This document shows positions 42,140 through 51,594 of a DNA stretch of 64,000 nucleotides, piece after piece (positions within the stretch are counted from its first letter, which is position 1; every line of letters starts with the position of its first letter). The position numbers were made by a program, and so were the translations under genes. The notes beneath the pieces were generated by a model, which worked only from the letters and a program-made list of their open reading frames with translations, ran no database searches and was not told where the DNA came from. The stretch comes from Pontivivens ytuae (GTDB taxonomy: Bacteria; Pseudomonadota; Alphaproteobacteria; Rhodobacterales; Rhodobacteraceae), in NCBI RefSeq assembly GCF_015679265.1, contig NZ_CP064942.1:3328001-3392000 (forward strand), in the 5' to 3' direction.

Positions 42140-42767
42140 CGATCTGGCCGAGCGGATCTGCCTGCTGGCGAAGTCGCTCTTCGACCGCGGGCTGACCTGC
42201 GGCGCGTCGGGGAACATTTCGGCGCGGACCTCGGATGGCGGGCTTCTGGTGACGCCGACGGGGTCGTCGATGGGCTTCCTCGATCCCGCGCGGCTGGCGC
42301 GGTTCGATGAGGACGGGCGGCATGTGGGCGGCGACCAGCCGACCAAAGAGATGCCGCTGCACAAGGCGTTCTATGCGACGCGGGAAGCGGGGGCGGTGGT
42401 TCACCTGCACTCCACGCACTCGGTGGCGCTGTCGATGCTGCCTGACGTGGATGCGGACGACATGCTGCCGCCGCTGACGCCCTATTCGGTGATGCGGCTG
42501 GGGGCGGTGAAGCTGCTCCCCTACATCCGGCCCGGCGATCCTAAGATGGGGGACGCGGTACGGGATCTGGATGGCGCGCATGCGGCGGTGGTGCTCGCCA
42601 ATCATGGCCCGGTGGTGAGTGCCGGAACGCTCGAGGACGCGGTTTACGCCATGGAGGAGCTGGAGGAGACGGCGAAGCTGGCGCTACTGACGCGCGGGCT
42701 GGGGCCGCGAGGGCTCACCGAGGAACAAGTGGCGGAGCTGCGGGAGGTCTTCGGAGAGCCGAAGTGA
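42129..42767 (+). CDS. otnC: 3-oxo-tetronate 4-phosphate decarboxylase (class II aldolase fold)
   Basis: A 212-residue member of the class II aldolase/adducin family. GASGNISARTSDGG binds phosphate, HLHSTHSVAL gives two zinc His residues, and ANHGPVVSAG a third. In the OtnC branch the enzyme decarboxylates 3-oxo-tetronate 4-phosphate to dihydroxyacetone phosphate. The gene order MBL-otnK-otnC supports this assignment over fuculose-phosphate aldolase. Confidence 0.88.
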   Translation: MRDSDLAERICLLAKSLFDRGLTCGASGNISARTSDGGLLVTPTGSSMGFLDPARLARFDEDGRHVGGDQPTKEMPLHKAFYATREAGAVVHLHSTHSVALSMLPDVDADDMLPPLTPYSVMRLGAVKLLPYIRPGDPKMGDAVRDLDGAHAAVVLANHGPVVSAGTLEDAVYAMEELEETAKLALLTRGLGPRGLTEEQVAELREVFGEPK

Positions 42768-42772
42768 GGGCA

Positions 42773-42914
42773 GCGCCCGACCCTGGGTGGGCGCCTCGTA
42801 AGGTCCATACTGAAGCCTGTTGGCGCCACCCTTGATAGACCTGAGTCTCTTGGTCCGTTGCAAGAGCGCCCTCCCGTGGGGAGGGTCGGGCGCCGCCCGG
42901 CGGTGCCGCCGGGC
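42773..42914 (-). repeat. 142-base inverted-repeat element, divergent copy
   Basis: The ends are a perfect 12-base inverted repeat (GCGCCCGACCCT at 42773-42784, complement at 42882-42893). An inner GGGCGC/GCGCCC pair and the GTGGGGA spacer match the 26.4 kb copy. A perfect nine-base hairpin (42895-42914) adjoins one end. The middle part differs from the other two copies. Confidence 0.7.
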
Positions 42915-42976
42915 TGGACTTCTTGGGTGACGGTCGCTTGGATCTCTCGTCTTCCGTAAGCTTCGTTGTCAAAAGG

Positions 42977-42999
42977 CCCCGGATCACGTCCGGGGCGGT
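42977..42999. repeat. REP-like half unit (CCCCGG/CCGGGG hairpin)
   Basis: CCCCGG (42977-42982) and CCGGGG (42990-42995), with the ATCACGT spacer and trailing CGGT that also occur in the complete units. The GTCCCGGC partner hairpin is missing here. Confidence 0.6.
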
Positions 43000-43020
43000 A
43001 GCGCACTACAAGATCCTCCC

Positions 43021-43163
43021 GCCCGGCTGATAGGCCGGGCCGCGCCCGACCTCCCCGCGGAGGGCGCGTTGGCGGTGTCATGCATCGAACGGGCGACATG
43101 GATGCTTGAGGGCGCTTGCTCAGCAACTTCGTGGCGCAAGCGCCCTCCAGGTCGGGCGCGGCC
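43021..43163 (+). repeat. 143-base inverted-repeat element, copy 2
   Basis: A GCCCGGC hairpin (43021-43040) adjoins a perfect 15-base terminal inverted repeat (43038-43052 and 43149-43163). The inside shares GGAGGGCGCGTTG, CATCGAA and GACATGGATGCTTGA with the reverse complement of 26423-26565. Both copies are exactly 143 bases. Confidence 0.78.
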
Positions 43164-43190
43164 CTCTTCTCTTCCAGGGCCGCTTTCGCT

Positions 43191-43667
43191 TCAGGCCGCC
43201 GCACTTCGTTTGCCGAAGACGACGTGGTCCAGCGCGTAGCGATCTTCGTGGCAGAAGGCGATGAGCAGCAGGGAGACCACCGCGACGATGGCGGAGGGGT
43301 AGAAGAGGTAGCCGGTGGCGCGCGGGCTCTCACCCGGCATCCAGAGCCAGAACGGATCGATCACCCAGGCTGCCGTCACCGCCAGCGTCGAGAGGTTCAC
43401 GATGAGCTGGAACGGCAGTAGAACGCCCCGCGCCAGCCCCAGCGCCAGCGAGAGAGCCGCGAGTACCTGCACCCAGCCGAAGGCGATGAGGAGCGCGCCG
43501 CCAAAGGCGCCGCCATAGAACCCTTCGGAGACCGCCGGGCCGACGCCGGTGTTCAGGCCTTTCACGAGCCCCCACCAGAAGAGAAGCCCCGCCATGGTGA
43601 TGCGGGTAAGCGCGAGCGTCAGGGCGCGCGCGGCGGGGGAGGTGAGGACTTGGTCTAGGGCGGACAT
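43191..43667 (-). CDS. DoxX-like small membrane protein
   Basis: A 158-residue protein with four predicted helices (MAGLLFWWGLVKGL, GGALLIAFGWVQVLAALSLAL, LIVNLSTLAVTAAWVI, YPSAIVAVVSLLLIAFC). The layout and the central GFYGGAFGGALL region resemble DoxX-related proteins, which associate with thiosulphate or redox enzymes, but no diagnostic motif is certain. ATG at 43667 has AGGAG eight bases upstream; an ATG at 43694 lacks one. It appears to be a single gene. Confidence 0.6.
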   Translation of the reverse strand: MSALDQVLTSPAARALTLALTRITMAGLLFWWGLVKGLNTGVGPAVSEGFYGGAFGGALLIAFGWVQVLAALSLALGLARGVLLPFQLIVNLSTLAVTAAWVIDPFWLWMPGESPRATGYLFYPSAIVAVVSLLLIAFCHEDRYALDHVVFGKRSAAA

Positions 43668-43771
43668 CGGCAAACTCCTGCGATCCGGTGGCACTGCCTC
43701 CGACTTGGGAAAGATCGGGGCGGATCGCAGGGGCCTCTACGGGCTCGTGACAGGGTGTGAGCGGTGCGTGC

Positions 43772-44080
43772 TCAGCGGAGCAGCAGGTATCGGAAGGCAA
43801 GCGTCGTCCCGAGGACCCAGAGCATGACGATATGGACCTTCCAGCCCGGCTCCTCGATCATAGCGTCCTGCCGCTCGCGGAGGCCGGATCGCCCGTGGAT
43901 GTGGAGACCGAGCCACCATACGCGCAGGAAAAGGCGCGACGCCACGGGCAAGCCGGCCCAGTTGCGCCGTGCGACCGCGGCCGAGCGCGGATAGAGCAGA
44001 TTGGCGATCAGCGACAGGCTAACGGGCAGGAAAACGAAGCCGAAGGCGAGGATCGCGAGGACGATACGAATGCCCTCCAC
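43772..44080 (-). CDS. small membrane protein downstream of dctM
   Basis: A 102-residue protein with two or three hydrophobic segments (VLAILAFGFVFLPVSLSLIANLL and VHIVMLWVLGTTLAFRYLLL) and a charged loop between. I do not recognise a family. It starts six bases after the dctM stop, so it belongs to the TRAP operon and may be an accessory subunit or a bystander. Confidence 0.6.
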   Translation of the reverse strand: MEGIRIVLAILAFGFVFLPVSLSLIANLLYPRSAAVARRNWAGLPVASRLFLRVWWLGLHIHGRSGLRERQDAMIEEPGWKVHIVMLWVLGTTLAFRYLLLR

Positions 44081-44086
44081 GTCCCG

Positions 44087-45535
44087 TCAGTTGCCGTAGG
44101 CGACGCTTGGCAGCCAGGTCACCAGTGTCGGGAACTCGAACACGATGAAGAGGCCGAGGAGCTGCAGCGCCACGAAGGGGATGATCCCGCGGTAGATGTG
44201 GCCGAGGCTGATCGAGGGCGGGCAGACGCCCTTCAGATAGAACAGCGCAAAGCCCACCGGTGGTGTCAGGAACGAGGTCTGGAGCGTCACGGCGACGAGG
44301 ATCGCGAACCAGACGACCTCCGGGTCCTGGACCTGATTGAAGCCCTCGATCTCCAGCCCCAGGCCGAGGACGATCGGCAGCATCAGCGGCATGATGATCA
44401 GCGTGATCTCGATCCAGTCGAGCAGGAAGCCCAAGAGGAACACGATGAACAGGATGAAGACCACGACCATGTAGGGGTCCTGGAAGGCGGAGGTCACCAG
44501 CGTCTCCACGATCTCGTCCCCGCCATAGCGGCGCAGGATGAAGGCGAAGAAGTTCGCGGCGAGGAAGATGCCTACGATGTAGCCGGTGGAGTTCATCGTG
44601 GAGCGGCTGACCTCCTTGAGGACCTTCCAGCTCAGCCGGCCGTTGGCGAGGGCGAGCGCGGTCGCACCGGCCGCCCCGAGGCCCGAAGCCTCGGTCGGCG
44701 TCGCCACCCCGGCGAAGATCGAGCCGAGCACCAGCAGGATCAGCAGCATCGGCGGCAGGACGGCGAGCAGCACCTCCTTGATGACGGGCCAGCCGACCTC
44801 GTCGGTCTTTTCGGGCACCGGCATGGCAGAGGGGTTCAAAATGCCGAAGACGATGATGAAGAGGATGTAGAGACCGCCCAGGATCAGCCCCGGGAAGAGC
44901 GCGCCCATGAAGAGGTCGCCAAGGCTGATCGCGAGCTGGTCGGACATGATGACCAGCATGATCGAGGGCGGGATCAGGATGCCGAGCGTGCCCGCGGAGG
45001 CGATCGTGCCGGTGGCGATGGGCTTGGAATAGTCCTGGTTCATCATCGCGGGCAGCGCCATGACGCCGAGCAGCGTGACCGACGCCCCGATCACGCCGGT
45101 GGAGGCGGCGAGGATGATCCCGATCAGGAGCACCGTCAGCGACAGCCCGCCGCGCAGGCCGCCGAAGAGCTTCTGCATCGAGTGCATCATGCGCTGGGCG
45201 ACGCCTGACTGGTCGAGCATCAGGCCCATGAAGATGAACATCGGCAGCGCGACGAGCACCGGATTGCGGATGATGCCGCCGAAGACGCGGCTCGCCGTGG
45301 CGCCGAGCCTTCGGTAGTCGATCCCGGTCCGGTCGAACTCGATCACGTCGCGGAAGAGCTGGCGCGAGGGGTCGAGGATCAGCTCCGCGATCAGCACGAA
45401 GATCAGGCTGACGCCGACCAGCGCGTAGGCCACCGGGATGCCGGTGAAAAGCATCGTGATGAAGATGAGGAACATGACCAGCACGGCAAGCTGGTTGACG
45501 TCGAGAAACGGCGCGATGGCCTCGAGCAGGAACAT
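44087..45535 (-). CDS. dctM: TRAP transporter large permease subunit DctM
   Basis: A 482-residue membrane protein with about twelve helices, starting LAVLVMFLIFITMLFTGIPVAYAL, the DctM hallmark. TGVIGASVTLLGVMALPAMM and LGILIPPSIMLVIM are conserved transport-domain segments. It moves the substrate with sodium. With DctQ of 275 residues and a FcbT1-like DctP it resembles the 'mannitol/chloroaromatic' TRAP class more than the C4-dicarboxylate class; the substrate is unknown. It is three bases downstream of dctQ. Confidence 0.93.
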   Translation of the reverse strand: MFLLEAIAPFLDVNQLAVLVMFLIFITMLFTGIPVAYALVGVSLIFVLIAELILDPSRQLFRDVIEFDRTGIDYRRLGATASRVFGGIIRNPVLVALPMFIFMGLMLDQSGVAQRMMHSMQKLFGGLRGGLSLTVLLIGIILAASTGVIGASVTLLGVMALPAMMNQDYSKPIATGTIASAGTLGILIPPSIMLVIMSDQLAISLGDLFMGALFPGLILGGLYILFIIVFGILNPSAMPVPEKTDEVGWPVIKEVLLAVLPPMLLILLVLGSIFAGVATPTEASGLGAAGATALALANGRLSWKVLKEVSRSTMNSTGYIVGIFLAANFFAFILRRYGGDEIVETLVTSAFQDPYMVVVFILFIVFLLGFLLDWIEITLIIMPLMLPIVLGLGLEIEGFNQVQDPEVVWFAILVAVTLQTSFLTPPVGFALFYLKGVCPPSISLGHIYRGIIPFVALQLLGLFIVFEFPTLVTWLPSVAYGN

Positions 45536-45538
45536 GGA

Positions 45539-46366
45539 TCAGGCCTCGCGGCGGCGCAGGAGCCACGCGGCCAGGATCAGCGCGGGCGTCAGGATGAAGG
45601 TGAAGAGCATGGTCCACAGGATCTCCACGCCCAGGACGGTCGTGGTCTCGAAGATCGGCTCGCGGGTGATGCGGCGCGCCTCCAGCTCGGCCGGGCCGAA
45701 GAGGCGCAGATACCAGTAGATCGCGTAGTAGATCACGAGGTTCAGCAGGAACATCGTGGAGGGCAGCGCGACGAGGAGCTGCTTCCATAGATGCGGCACG
45801 GTCAGCCGGCGCAGCTCGCGGTAGTACGCGGCCCAGATCGCAATGCCGATGAAGAGGAAGCTGATGTTGAGGAACGTCTTCAGCAGATAGAGCCGGTGCA
45901 GGCCGTTGGGGCTGTCGGAGCCCTCGCGCGCCTCGATTGAGCTCATCGCGTAGTGGAAGGTCACGTCCCAGCATAGGATGACGAAGGGCAGGAACAGCCA
46001 GGCGAGGGCGAAGATCTCGACCCGTGCCTTCTTCTCCGTGCGGAAATTGGCGTGGAAGATGTCGACGCGCACATGGCTCTTGGTCGTCACGGCAAAGCCG
46101 ATGCCGATCATGATCGCAGCGCCGTAGAGCCACCACTGCAGGTCGTCGAGCCAGGCCTGGTTGTTGCCGGTGCCGCGCAGGACGACCTGCGAACAGATCG
46201 CCAGCATCAGGACGGGGTAGAGCCAGGAGAAGAGGTTCGAGGTGTTCACCACGAACCGGTCACCCGCGGTGTGCTCGGCCCGGTTGATCTCCCCGGGATC
46301 GGTGACGGCGACGAACTCCTCCTCCGCGAGGGCGGAGTGAGGTGCGTTGGTGGGCTCGTGCGTCAT
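45539..46366 (-). CDS. dctQ: TRAP transporter small permease subunit DctQ
   Basis: A 275-residue membrane protein, longer than usual for DctQ because of an N-terminal extension (about 1-40) and a long loop around residues 120-160. The four core helices include LFSWLYPVLMLAICSQVVLRG and WWLYGAAIMIGIGFAVTT followed by SHVRVDIFHANF, which matches the DctQ core. It links DctP and DctM. It lies between dctP and dctM, three bases before the latter. Confidence 0.88.
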   Translation of the reverse strand: MTHEPTNAPHSALAEEEFVAVTDPGEINRAEHTAGDRFVVNTSNLFSWLYPVLMLAICSQVVLRGTGNNQAWLDDLQWWLYGAAIMIGIGFAVTTKSHVRVDIFHANFRTEKKARVEIFALAWLFLPFVILCWDVTFHYAMSSIEAREGSDSPNGLHRLYLLKTFLNISFLFIGIAIWAAYYRELRRLTVPHLWKQLLVALPSTMFLLNLVIYYAIYWYLRLFGPAELEARRITREPIFETTTVLGVEILWTMLFTFILTPALILAAWLLRRREA

Positions 46367-46398
46367 CGCGGGCCTCGCGGGATGGTGCGTGTCGGGAA

Positions 46399-46424
46399 GG
46401 GGCGGCCCCGGTCGGAGCCGCCCC
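46399..46424 (-). terminator. intercistronic hairpin between dctP and dctQ
   Basis: GGGGCGGC (46399-46406) and GCCGCCCC (46417-46424) form a perfect eight-base stem with a ten-base loop in the 83-base gap. No T-run follows. It probably lowers read-through so that the binding protein is made in excess over the permease. Confidence 0.55.
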
Positions 46425-46449
46425 GTGTCAGGTCAGACGCGAAGCGCGA

Positions 46450-47496
46450 TCAGCGCGGGCGCGGCAGGTAGATGTTGGAGTTCCAGACGTTGTAGCCCTC
46501 GCGGAACTCCTGCAGGTCGGCCCAGACCTCGGCGAAGTACTCGTCCTCGGCGGCGAGCTCGGCCGCGACCTCGTTCCAGGTGTTCTCGAAGGTTTCCAGC
46601 ATCTCGGGCGACCAGGTCTTGATGGTCACGCCGTGCTCTTCGGTGTTGGTCTGCATCGCCTCGAAGTTGGTGGCCTCACCCTCGGCGTAGTTGTCGGTGA
46701 TGTTGGCCATGCAGGCGACTTCGATCTGGCGCTGCGCGCGCTCGTCGAGGTCTTCCCAGCGATCCTTGTTGATCAGGAGCTCGAAGAGCGTTGCGGGCTG
46801 GTGCCAGCCGGGGAAGTAGTTGAACTTCGCGATGTTGTAGAAGCCCAGACGCGCGTCGATCCGCGGCATGGAGAACTCGGTCGCGTCGATCGCGCCGCGC
46901 TCCAGCGCCGGGAAGATGTCGCCGCCCGCGAGGAGCGAGGTGGAGACGCCGAGACGCTGCATCACCTCGGCACCCAGGCCGAAGAAGCGCATGTTCAGGC
47001 CCTCGAGATCGGCCACCGAGTTGATCTCGTTCTTGAACCAGCCCGAGGTCTCCGGCGCGATGATGCCGCAGGGGATGACGTGCACGTCGTAGCCGTTCTC
47101 GTCATACATGCGCTGGAAGAGCTCCAGCCCGTCATCGTACATCATCCATGCGAGGAACTCGCCGGCTTCCGGGCCGAAGGGCACGGCGGCGAAGAGCGAG
47201 GCGGACGTGATCTTGCCCTGCCAGTAGCCCGCGGTGGTGTAGGCCGCGTCGACCGAACCGTTGGAGACGGCGTCGAGCGCTTCGAGCGTCGGCACGAGCT
47301 CGCCCGGGTTGTAGTGCTCGAACTCGACGCTCTCGGAGATGCCGTTGATCTTGTCGACGAAGTTGACGGCGGCCGTGCCGAGGATCGGCAGGTTCTCGGA
47401 GAAGGCCGAGGTCATCTCGAGCGTTTCCTGGGCCTGGGCCGTGGTGGCGACAGCGGCGCAGAGGGCCGTGCCCGCGAGGAGCCTGGACAGTTTCAT
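46450..47496 (-). CDS. dctP: TRAP transporter substrate-binding protein DctP
   Basis: A 348-residue periplasmic protein with a signal peptide (about 1-22). The ligand-binding core contains LNMRFFGLGAEVMQRLG, with the carboxylate-binding Arg, and GGDIFPALERGAIDATEFSMPR, closely like the keto-acid/FcbT1-type TRAP proteins. The ligand is therefore probably an organic acid. GGGAGGAT is six bases before the ATG. The gene heads the operon and should have its promoter in 47,497-47,700. Confidence 0.92.
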   Translation of the reverse strand: MKLSRLLAGTALCAAVATTAQAQETLEMTSAFSENLPILGTAAVNFVDKINGISESVEFEHYNPGELVPTLEALDAVSNGSVDAAYTTAGYWQGKITSASLFAAVPFGPEAGEFLAWMMYDDGLELFQRMYDENGYDVHVIPCGIIAPETSGWFKNEINSVADLEGLNMRFFGLGAEVMQRLGVSTSLLAGGDIFPALERGAIDATEFSMPRIDARLGFYNIAKFNYFPGWHQPATLFELLINKDRWEDLDERAQRQIEVACMANITDNYAEGEATNFEAMQTNTEEHGVTIKTWSPEMLETFENTWNEVAAELAAEDEYFAEVWADLQEFREGYNVWNSNIYLPRPR

Positions 47497-47704
47497 CTTG
47501 ATCCTCCCAAAGGATTGTTGCGTTGCAGGGGCCTTTGCGGCCTTTTTCGTGCTTGAGAAGGCGTACCATGCGGCGACCCCACGTCAAGCATTTTGGTCAA
47601 ATCCTCGAACCAATACCGAATAGTACGGAGCCGCGCGGTGTTAACCGAATCTTCGGGATAGGGGGGCGATGAAGGGGGTGTCAGTTGTGGAGGAGAACCC
47701 CCCG

Positions 47705-48385
47705 ATGAGTGTCGTTGCATTGCCGTTTGCCGCCGAGGGGGGCTCGCCCCCGCTGCCCCTTGCCGGCCTGTCCGTCCTGATCGTCGAGGACAGCGAAAGC
47801 GCTGCCGAGGCGCTGGGCCTGATGGCCCGTGCCGGGGGCGCCCGCGTGCGCCGTGCCGACGGGCTCGCCGCCGCCGAGCGGCACCTGATGTCCTGGCGCC
47901 CCGACGTGGTGATCGTCGATCCCGGCCTGCCCGATGGCGACGGGCTGGAGCTGGTGGCCCGGATGGCCGCCGCCGGCTTCCGTAAGCCGCGCATCGTCGT
48001 GCTGTCCGGCCAGGATGATGTGGCGGGTGCGGCGCGGGCGGCCGGCGCGGACCTCTGTCTGGCGAAGCCGCTGGCGAGCTCCGGCGCGCTTCACGCCGCA
48101 TTGGCCGGTATGCCGATGGAGGATGACGGCGAGTGGACGGCGCCCGCGACCGGCACCATGCAGGACGACATCGCCCGCGCGCGGCTGCGGCTGCTGGAGG
48201 CGCTGATCACCCGGCGGGAGGACAGCGTGCGCTATGCGCTGCAGTTCCTCGTCTCGCTCGCCCGGCAGTCCGGCGCACCGGCGCTCGCCTCGGTGGCCGG
48301 GATCGATCTGGCTACCGACGATCCGCTCGCGCTGGGCCGGGAGGTTGCGACCCACTTGCGGCAGAGTGCCGTGCACCAGATCTGA
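47705..48385 (+). CDS. response regulator receiver protein
   Basis: A protein of about 226 residues. The receiver domain (about 22-140) has the acidic pair in [13 protein letters not shown], the phospho-acceptor Asp in [13 protein letters not shown] and the Lys in CLAKPL. The C-terminal 80 residues are helical ([29 protein letters not shown]) and have no DNA-binding motif I recognise. ATG at 47705 follows GGAGGAG; a frame from 47669 is also open. It is divergent from the TRAP operon. The cognate kinase is unknown. Confidence 0.8.
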   Translation: MSVVALPFAAEGGSPPLPLAGLSVLIVEDSESAAEALGLMARAGGARVRRADGLAAAERHLMSWRPDVVIVDPGLPDGDGLELVARMAAAGFRKPRIVVLSGQDDVAGAARAAGADLCLAKPLASSGALHAALAGMPMEDDGEWTAPATGTMQDDIARARLRLLEALITRREDSVRYALQFLVSLARQSGAPALASVAGIDLATDDPLALGREVATHLRQSAVHQI

Positions 48386-48481
48386 CCCGCCGGGTGCTCC
48401 GCGCTCAATCGGCGCTGGCATCCGGACCGGAAATGGGGTTCAAGCGGCGCCAGAACCCCCACCCGGACCGGATGCAGGCAC

Positions 48482-50277
<1,796 letters not shown>

Positions 50278-50302
<25 letters not shown>

Positions 50303-50781
50303 GGGGTGACCGCGTCGCCGACGGCGACGCGGCCCGGTTCGATGACACGGGCGGTCATGCCGCCATGGCCCCGGACGGCGGTGTAGCCGCCGGGGCCGAG
50401 CGCCTCCTCCATCCGCGAGCAGGGGGCGCAGGGGCCGGTCACCTCGATGAGGGCCGTTCCGATCCGCAGACGGCGCCCGCGCATCGCGGTGAGGTTCAGA
50501 CGCGACAGGACGATGTTGCGCCGAAGCAACGCGGGCGACACGCTGTCCCGTCCGCAGAGCGCGGCGATGACCGGAAGATGCTCCGCCTGGATCAGCGTGA
50601 CGGCGCGCTTGCCGGGACGGGCGTGATCGCCTTCCAGACCGGTCTCGCTGAGGTCGGCGGACATCCGCTCAAGAAGATTCTCGCGTCGGTTGGCGCGCAC
50701 TCCGATCCACTCAACCATGCCGGGAGAGGTGTATCGGGCGATGAGGGCCTTCAGAGGGGACTCGGAGGCGGGATCTGTCAA
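50278..50781 (-). CDS. MOSC domain protein
   Basis: A protein of about 167 residues. MOSC segments are VEWIGVRANRRENL, GLEGDHARPGKRAVTLIQAEHLPVIA, LLRRNIVLSRLNL, TGPCAPCSRMEEALGPGGY with the functional Cys, and GHGGMTARVIEPG. Homologues carry a short helix before VEWIG, which favours the TTG at 50781 as start; ATG at 50718 would begin at that segment. Neither has a clear ribosome binding site. It probably handles molybdenum-cofactor sulphur or related chemistry. Confidence 0.82.
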
Positions 50782-50912
50782 CGGATCGTAATAATTTTGT
50801 CGGTTCAGCAACAACTTAGGCGGTTTGCCGCTAATTCCCGGCGGTGTTTGCCTATCGGAGCGGCAGAACTCCGCCGAGAGTTTCGCATAACGCGATAAAC
50901 CATAGCGTGTAT

Positions 50913-50933
50913 GCAAAATGCAATGCGTTTTGC
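50913..50933. promoter_or_regulatory. inverted repeat upstream of the XRE gene
   Basis: GCAAAATGC and GCGTTTTGC form nine-base arms with one mismatch around AAT. The repeat lies in an AT-rich gap about 140 bases before the -24 element and could be an activator or repressor site. Confidence 0.45.
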
Positions 50934-51052
50934 GAAATGCCCGTCTGGCACTATGGCGGCTTTGTGGCCTCTCTTCATGCGGGTATCACCTCGACCCCCG
51001 CGCGAGTGCCCCTTCTTGGCTTCGCCCGACATAAAGGGGACACAATCAAAAG

Positions 51053-51070
51053 TTGGCACACGGCTTGCAT
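51053..51070 (+). promoter_or_regulatory. sigma-54-like -24/-12 promoter
   Basis: TTGGCACA-CGGC-TTGCAT matches the sigma-54 consensus YTGGCACG-N4-TTGCW at every conserved base but one. GG at 51055-51056 and GC at 51067-51068 have the required spacing of 12. The predicted start is near 51,080, 40 bases before the XRE ATG. Confidence 0.6.
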
Positions 51071-51119
51071 AGCGAGGGGTGGTTTGGGGAAACCATCGAG
51101 TGCAAAAGGTCAAAAACAA

Positions 51120-51503
51120 ATGAAACACCCTGTTGATGTTCACGTCGGAAAGCGCATTCGCCATCGTCGTTGGATGGTGGGAATGACGCAACAACAACTT
51201 GGCGATCTGGTCGGAATCAAATTCCAGCAGATCCAGAAATACGAGACCGGCATGAACCGCGTCAGCGCGTCCCGCCTCTGGGACATCGCGCACGCAATGG
51301 ACGTGACGATCGCGTTCTTCTTCGAAGGGCTCGACAGCGAGGATCGTGAGGCCGCGATGGCCGAGATGTCCTCGATGAGCGAGCAGGGCGACCTGATGGT
51401 CGACCGCGAGGCGCAGGAGCTCGTGCGCTCCTACTACTCCATCCCGGAAGAGCAGCGCCGTCGCCTCTTCGATCTGGCCCGCGTCCTCAGCGACGTGGCC
51501 TGA
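51120..51503 (+). CDS. XRE family helix-turn-helix regulator
   Basis: A 127-residue DNA-binding protein. The helix-turn-helix (about 10-65) reads IRHRRWMVGMTQQQLGDLVG and IKFQQIQKYETGMNRVSASRL. The acidic C-terminus (about 75-127) ends EEQRRRLFDLARVLSDVA and is likely a dimerisation segment. This short form is widely conserved in Rhodobacterales. ATG at 51120 was chosen because it begins the conserved MKHPVDVHVGKRIR; the frame is open further upstream, across the promoter. Control by sigma-54 and the upstream inverted repeat is suggested by sequence. Confidence 0.9.
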   Translation: MKHPVDVHVGKRIRHRRWMVGMTQQQLGDLVGIKFQQIQKYETGMNRVSASRLWDIAHAMDVTIAFFFEGLDSEDREAAMAEMSSMSEQGDLMVDREAQELVRSYYSIPEEQRRRLFDLARVLSDVA

Positions 51504-51512
51504 CAAGGCTTG

Positions 51513-51538
51513 GGCCGGGTCTTGACCTGAGCCCGGCC
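51513..51538 (+). terminator. hairpin after the XRE gene
   Basis: GGCCGGG (51513-51519) and CCCGGCC (51532-51538) form a seven-base stem with a 12-base loop ten bases after the stop codon. No T-run follows, so termination is uncertain. Confidence 0.4.
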
Positions 51539-51594
51539 GTATGGAACCCCGGCGCGGCGGCCACTCACCCGGCCGCCGCTGGCCTGGGGGACCC

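Larger units (their letters stand above)
42768..43190. other. 423-base gene-free gap filled with repeat elements
   Basis: Between otnC and the convergent DoxX-like gene lie a 142-base inverted-repeat element, a short CCCCGG/CCGGGG REP hairpin (42977-42995) and the second copy of the 143-base element. At 43158-43183 a further GCGGCCCT/AGGGCCGC hairpin adjoins the stop of the DoxX-like gene. No gene is supported. Confidence 0.7.
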
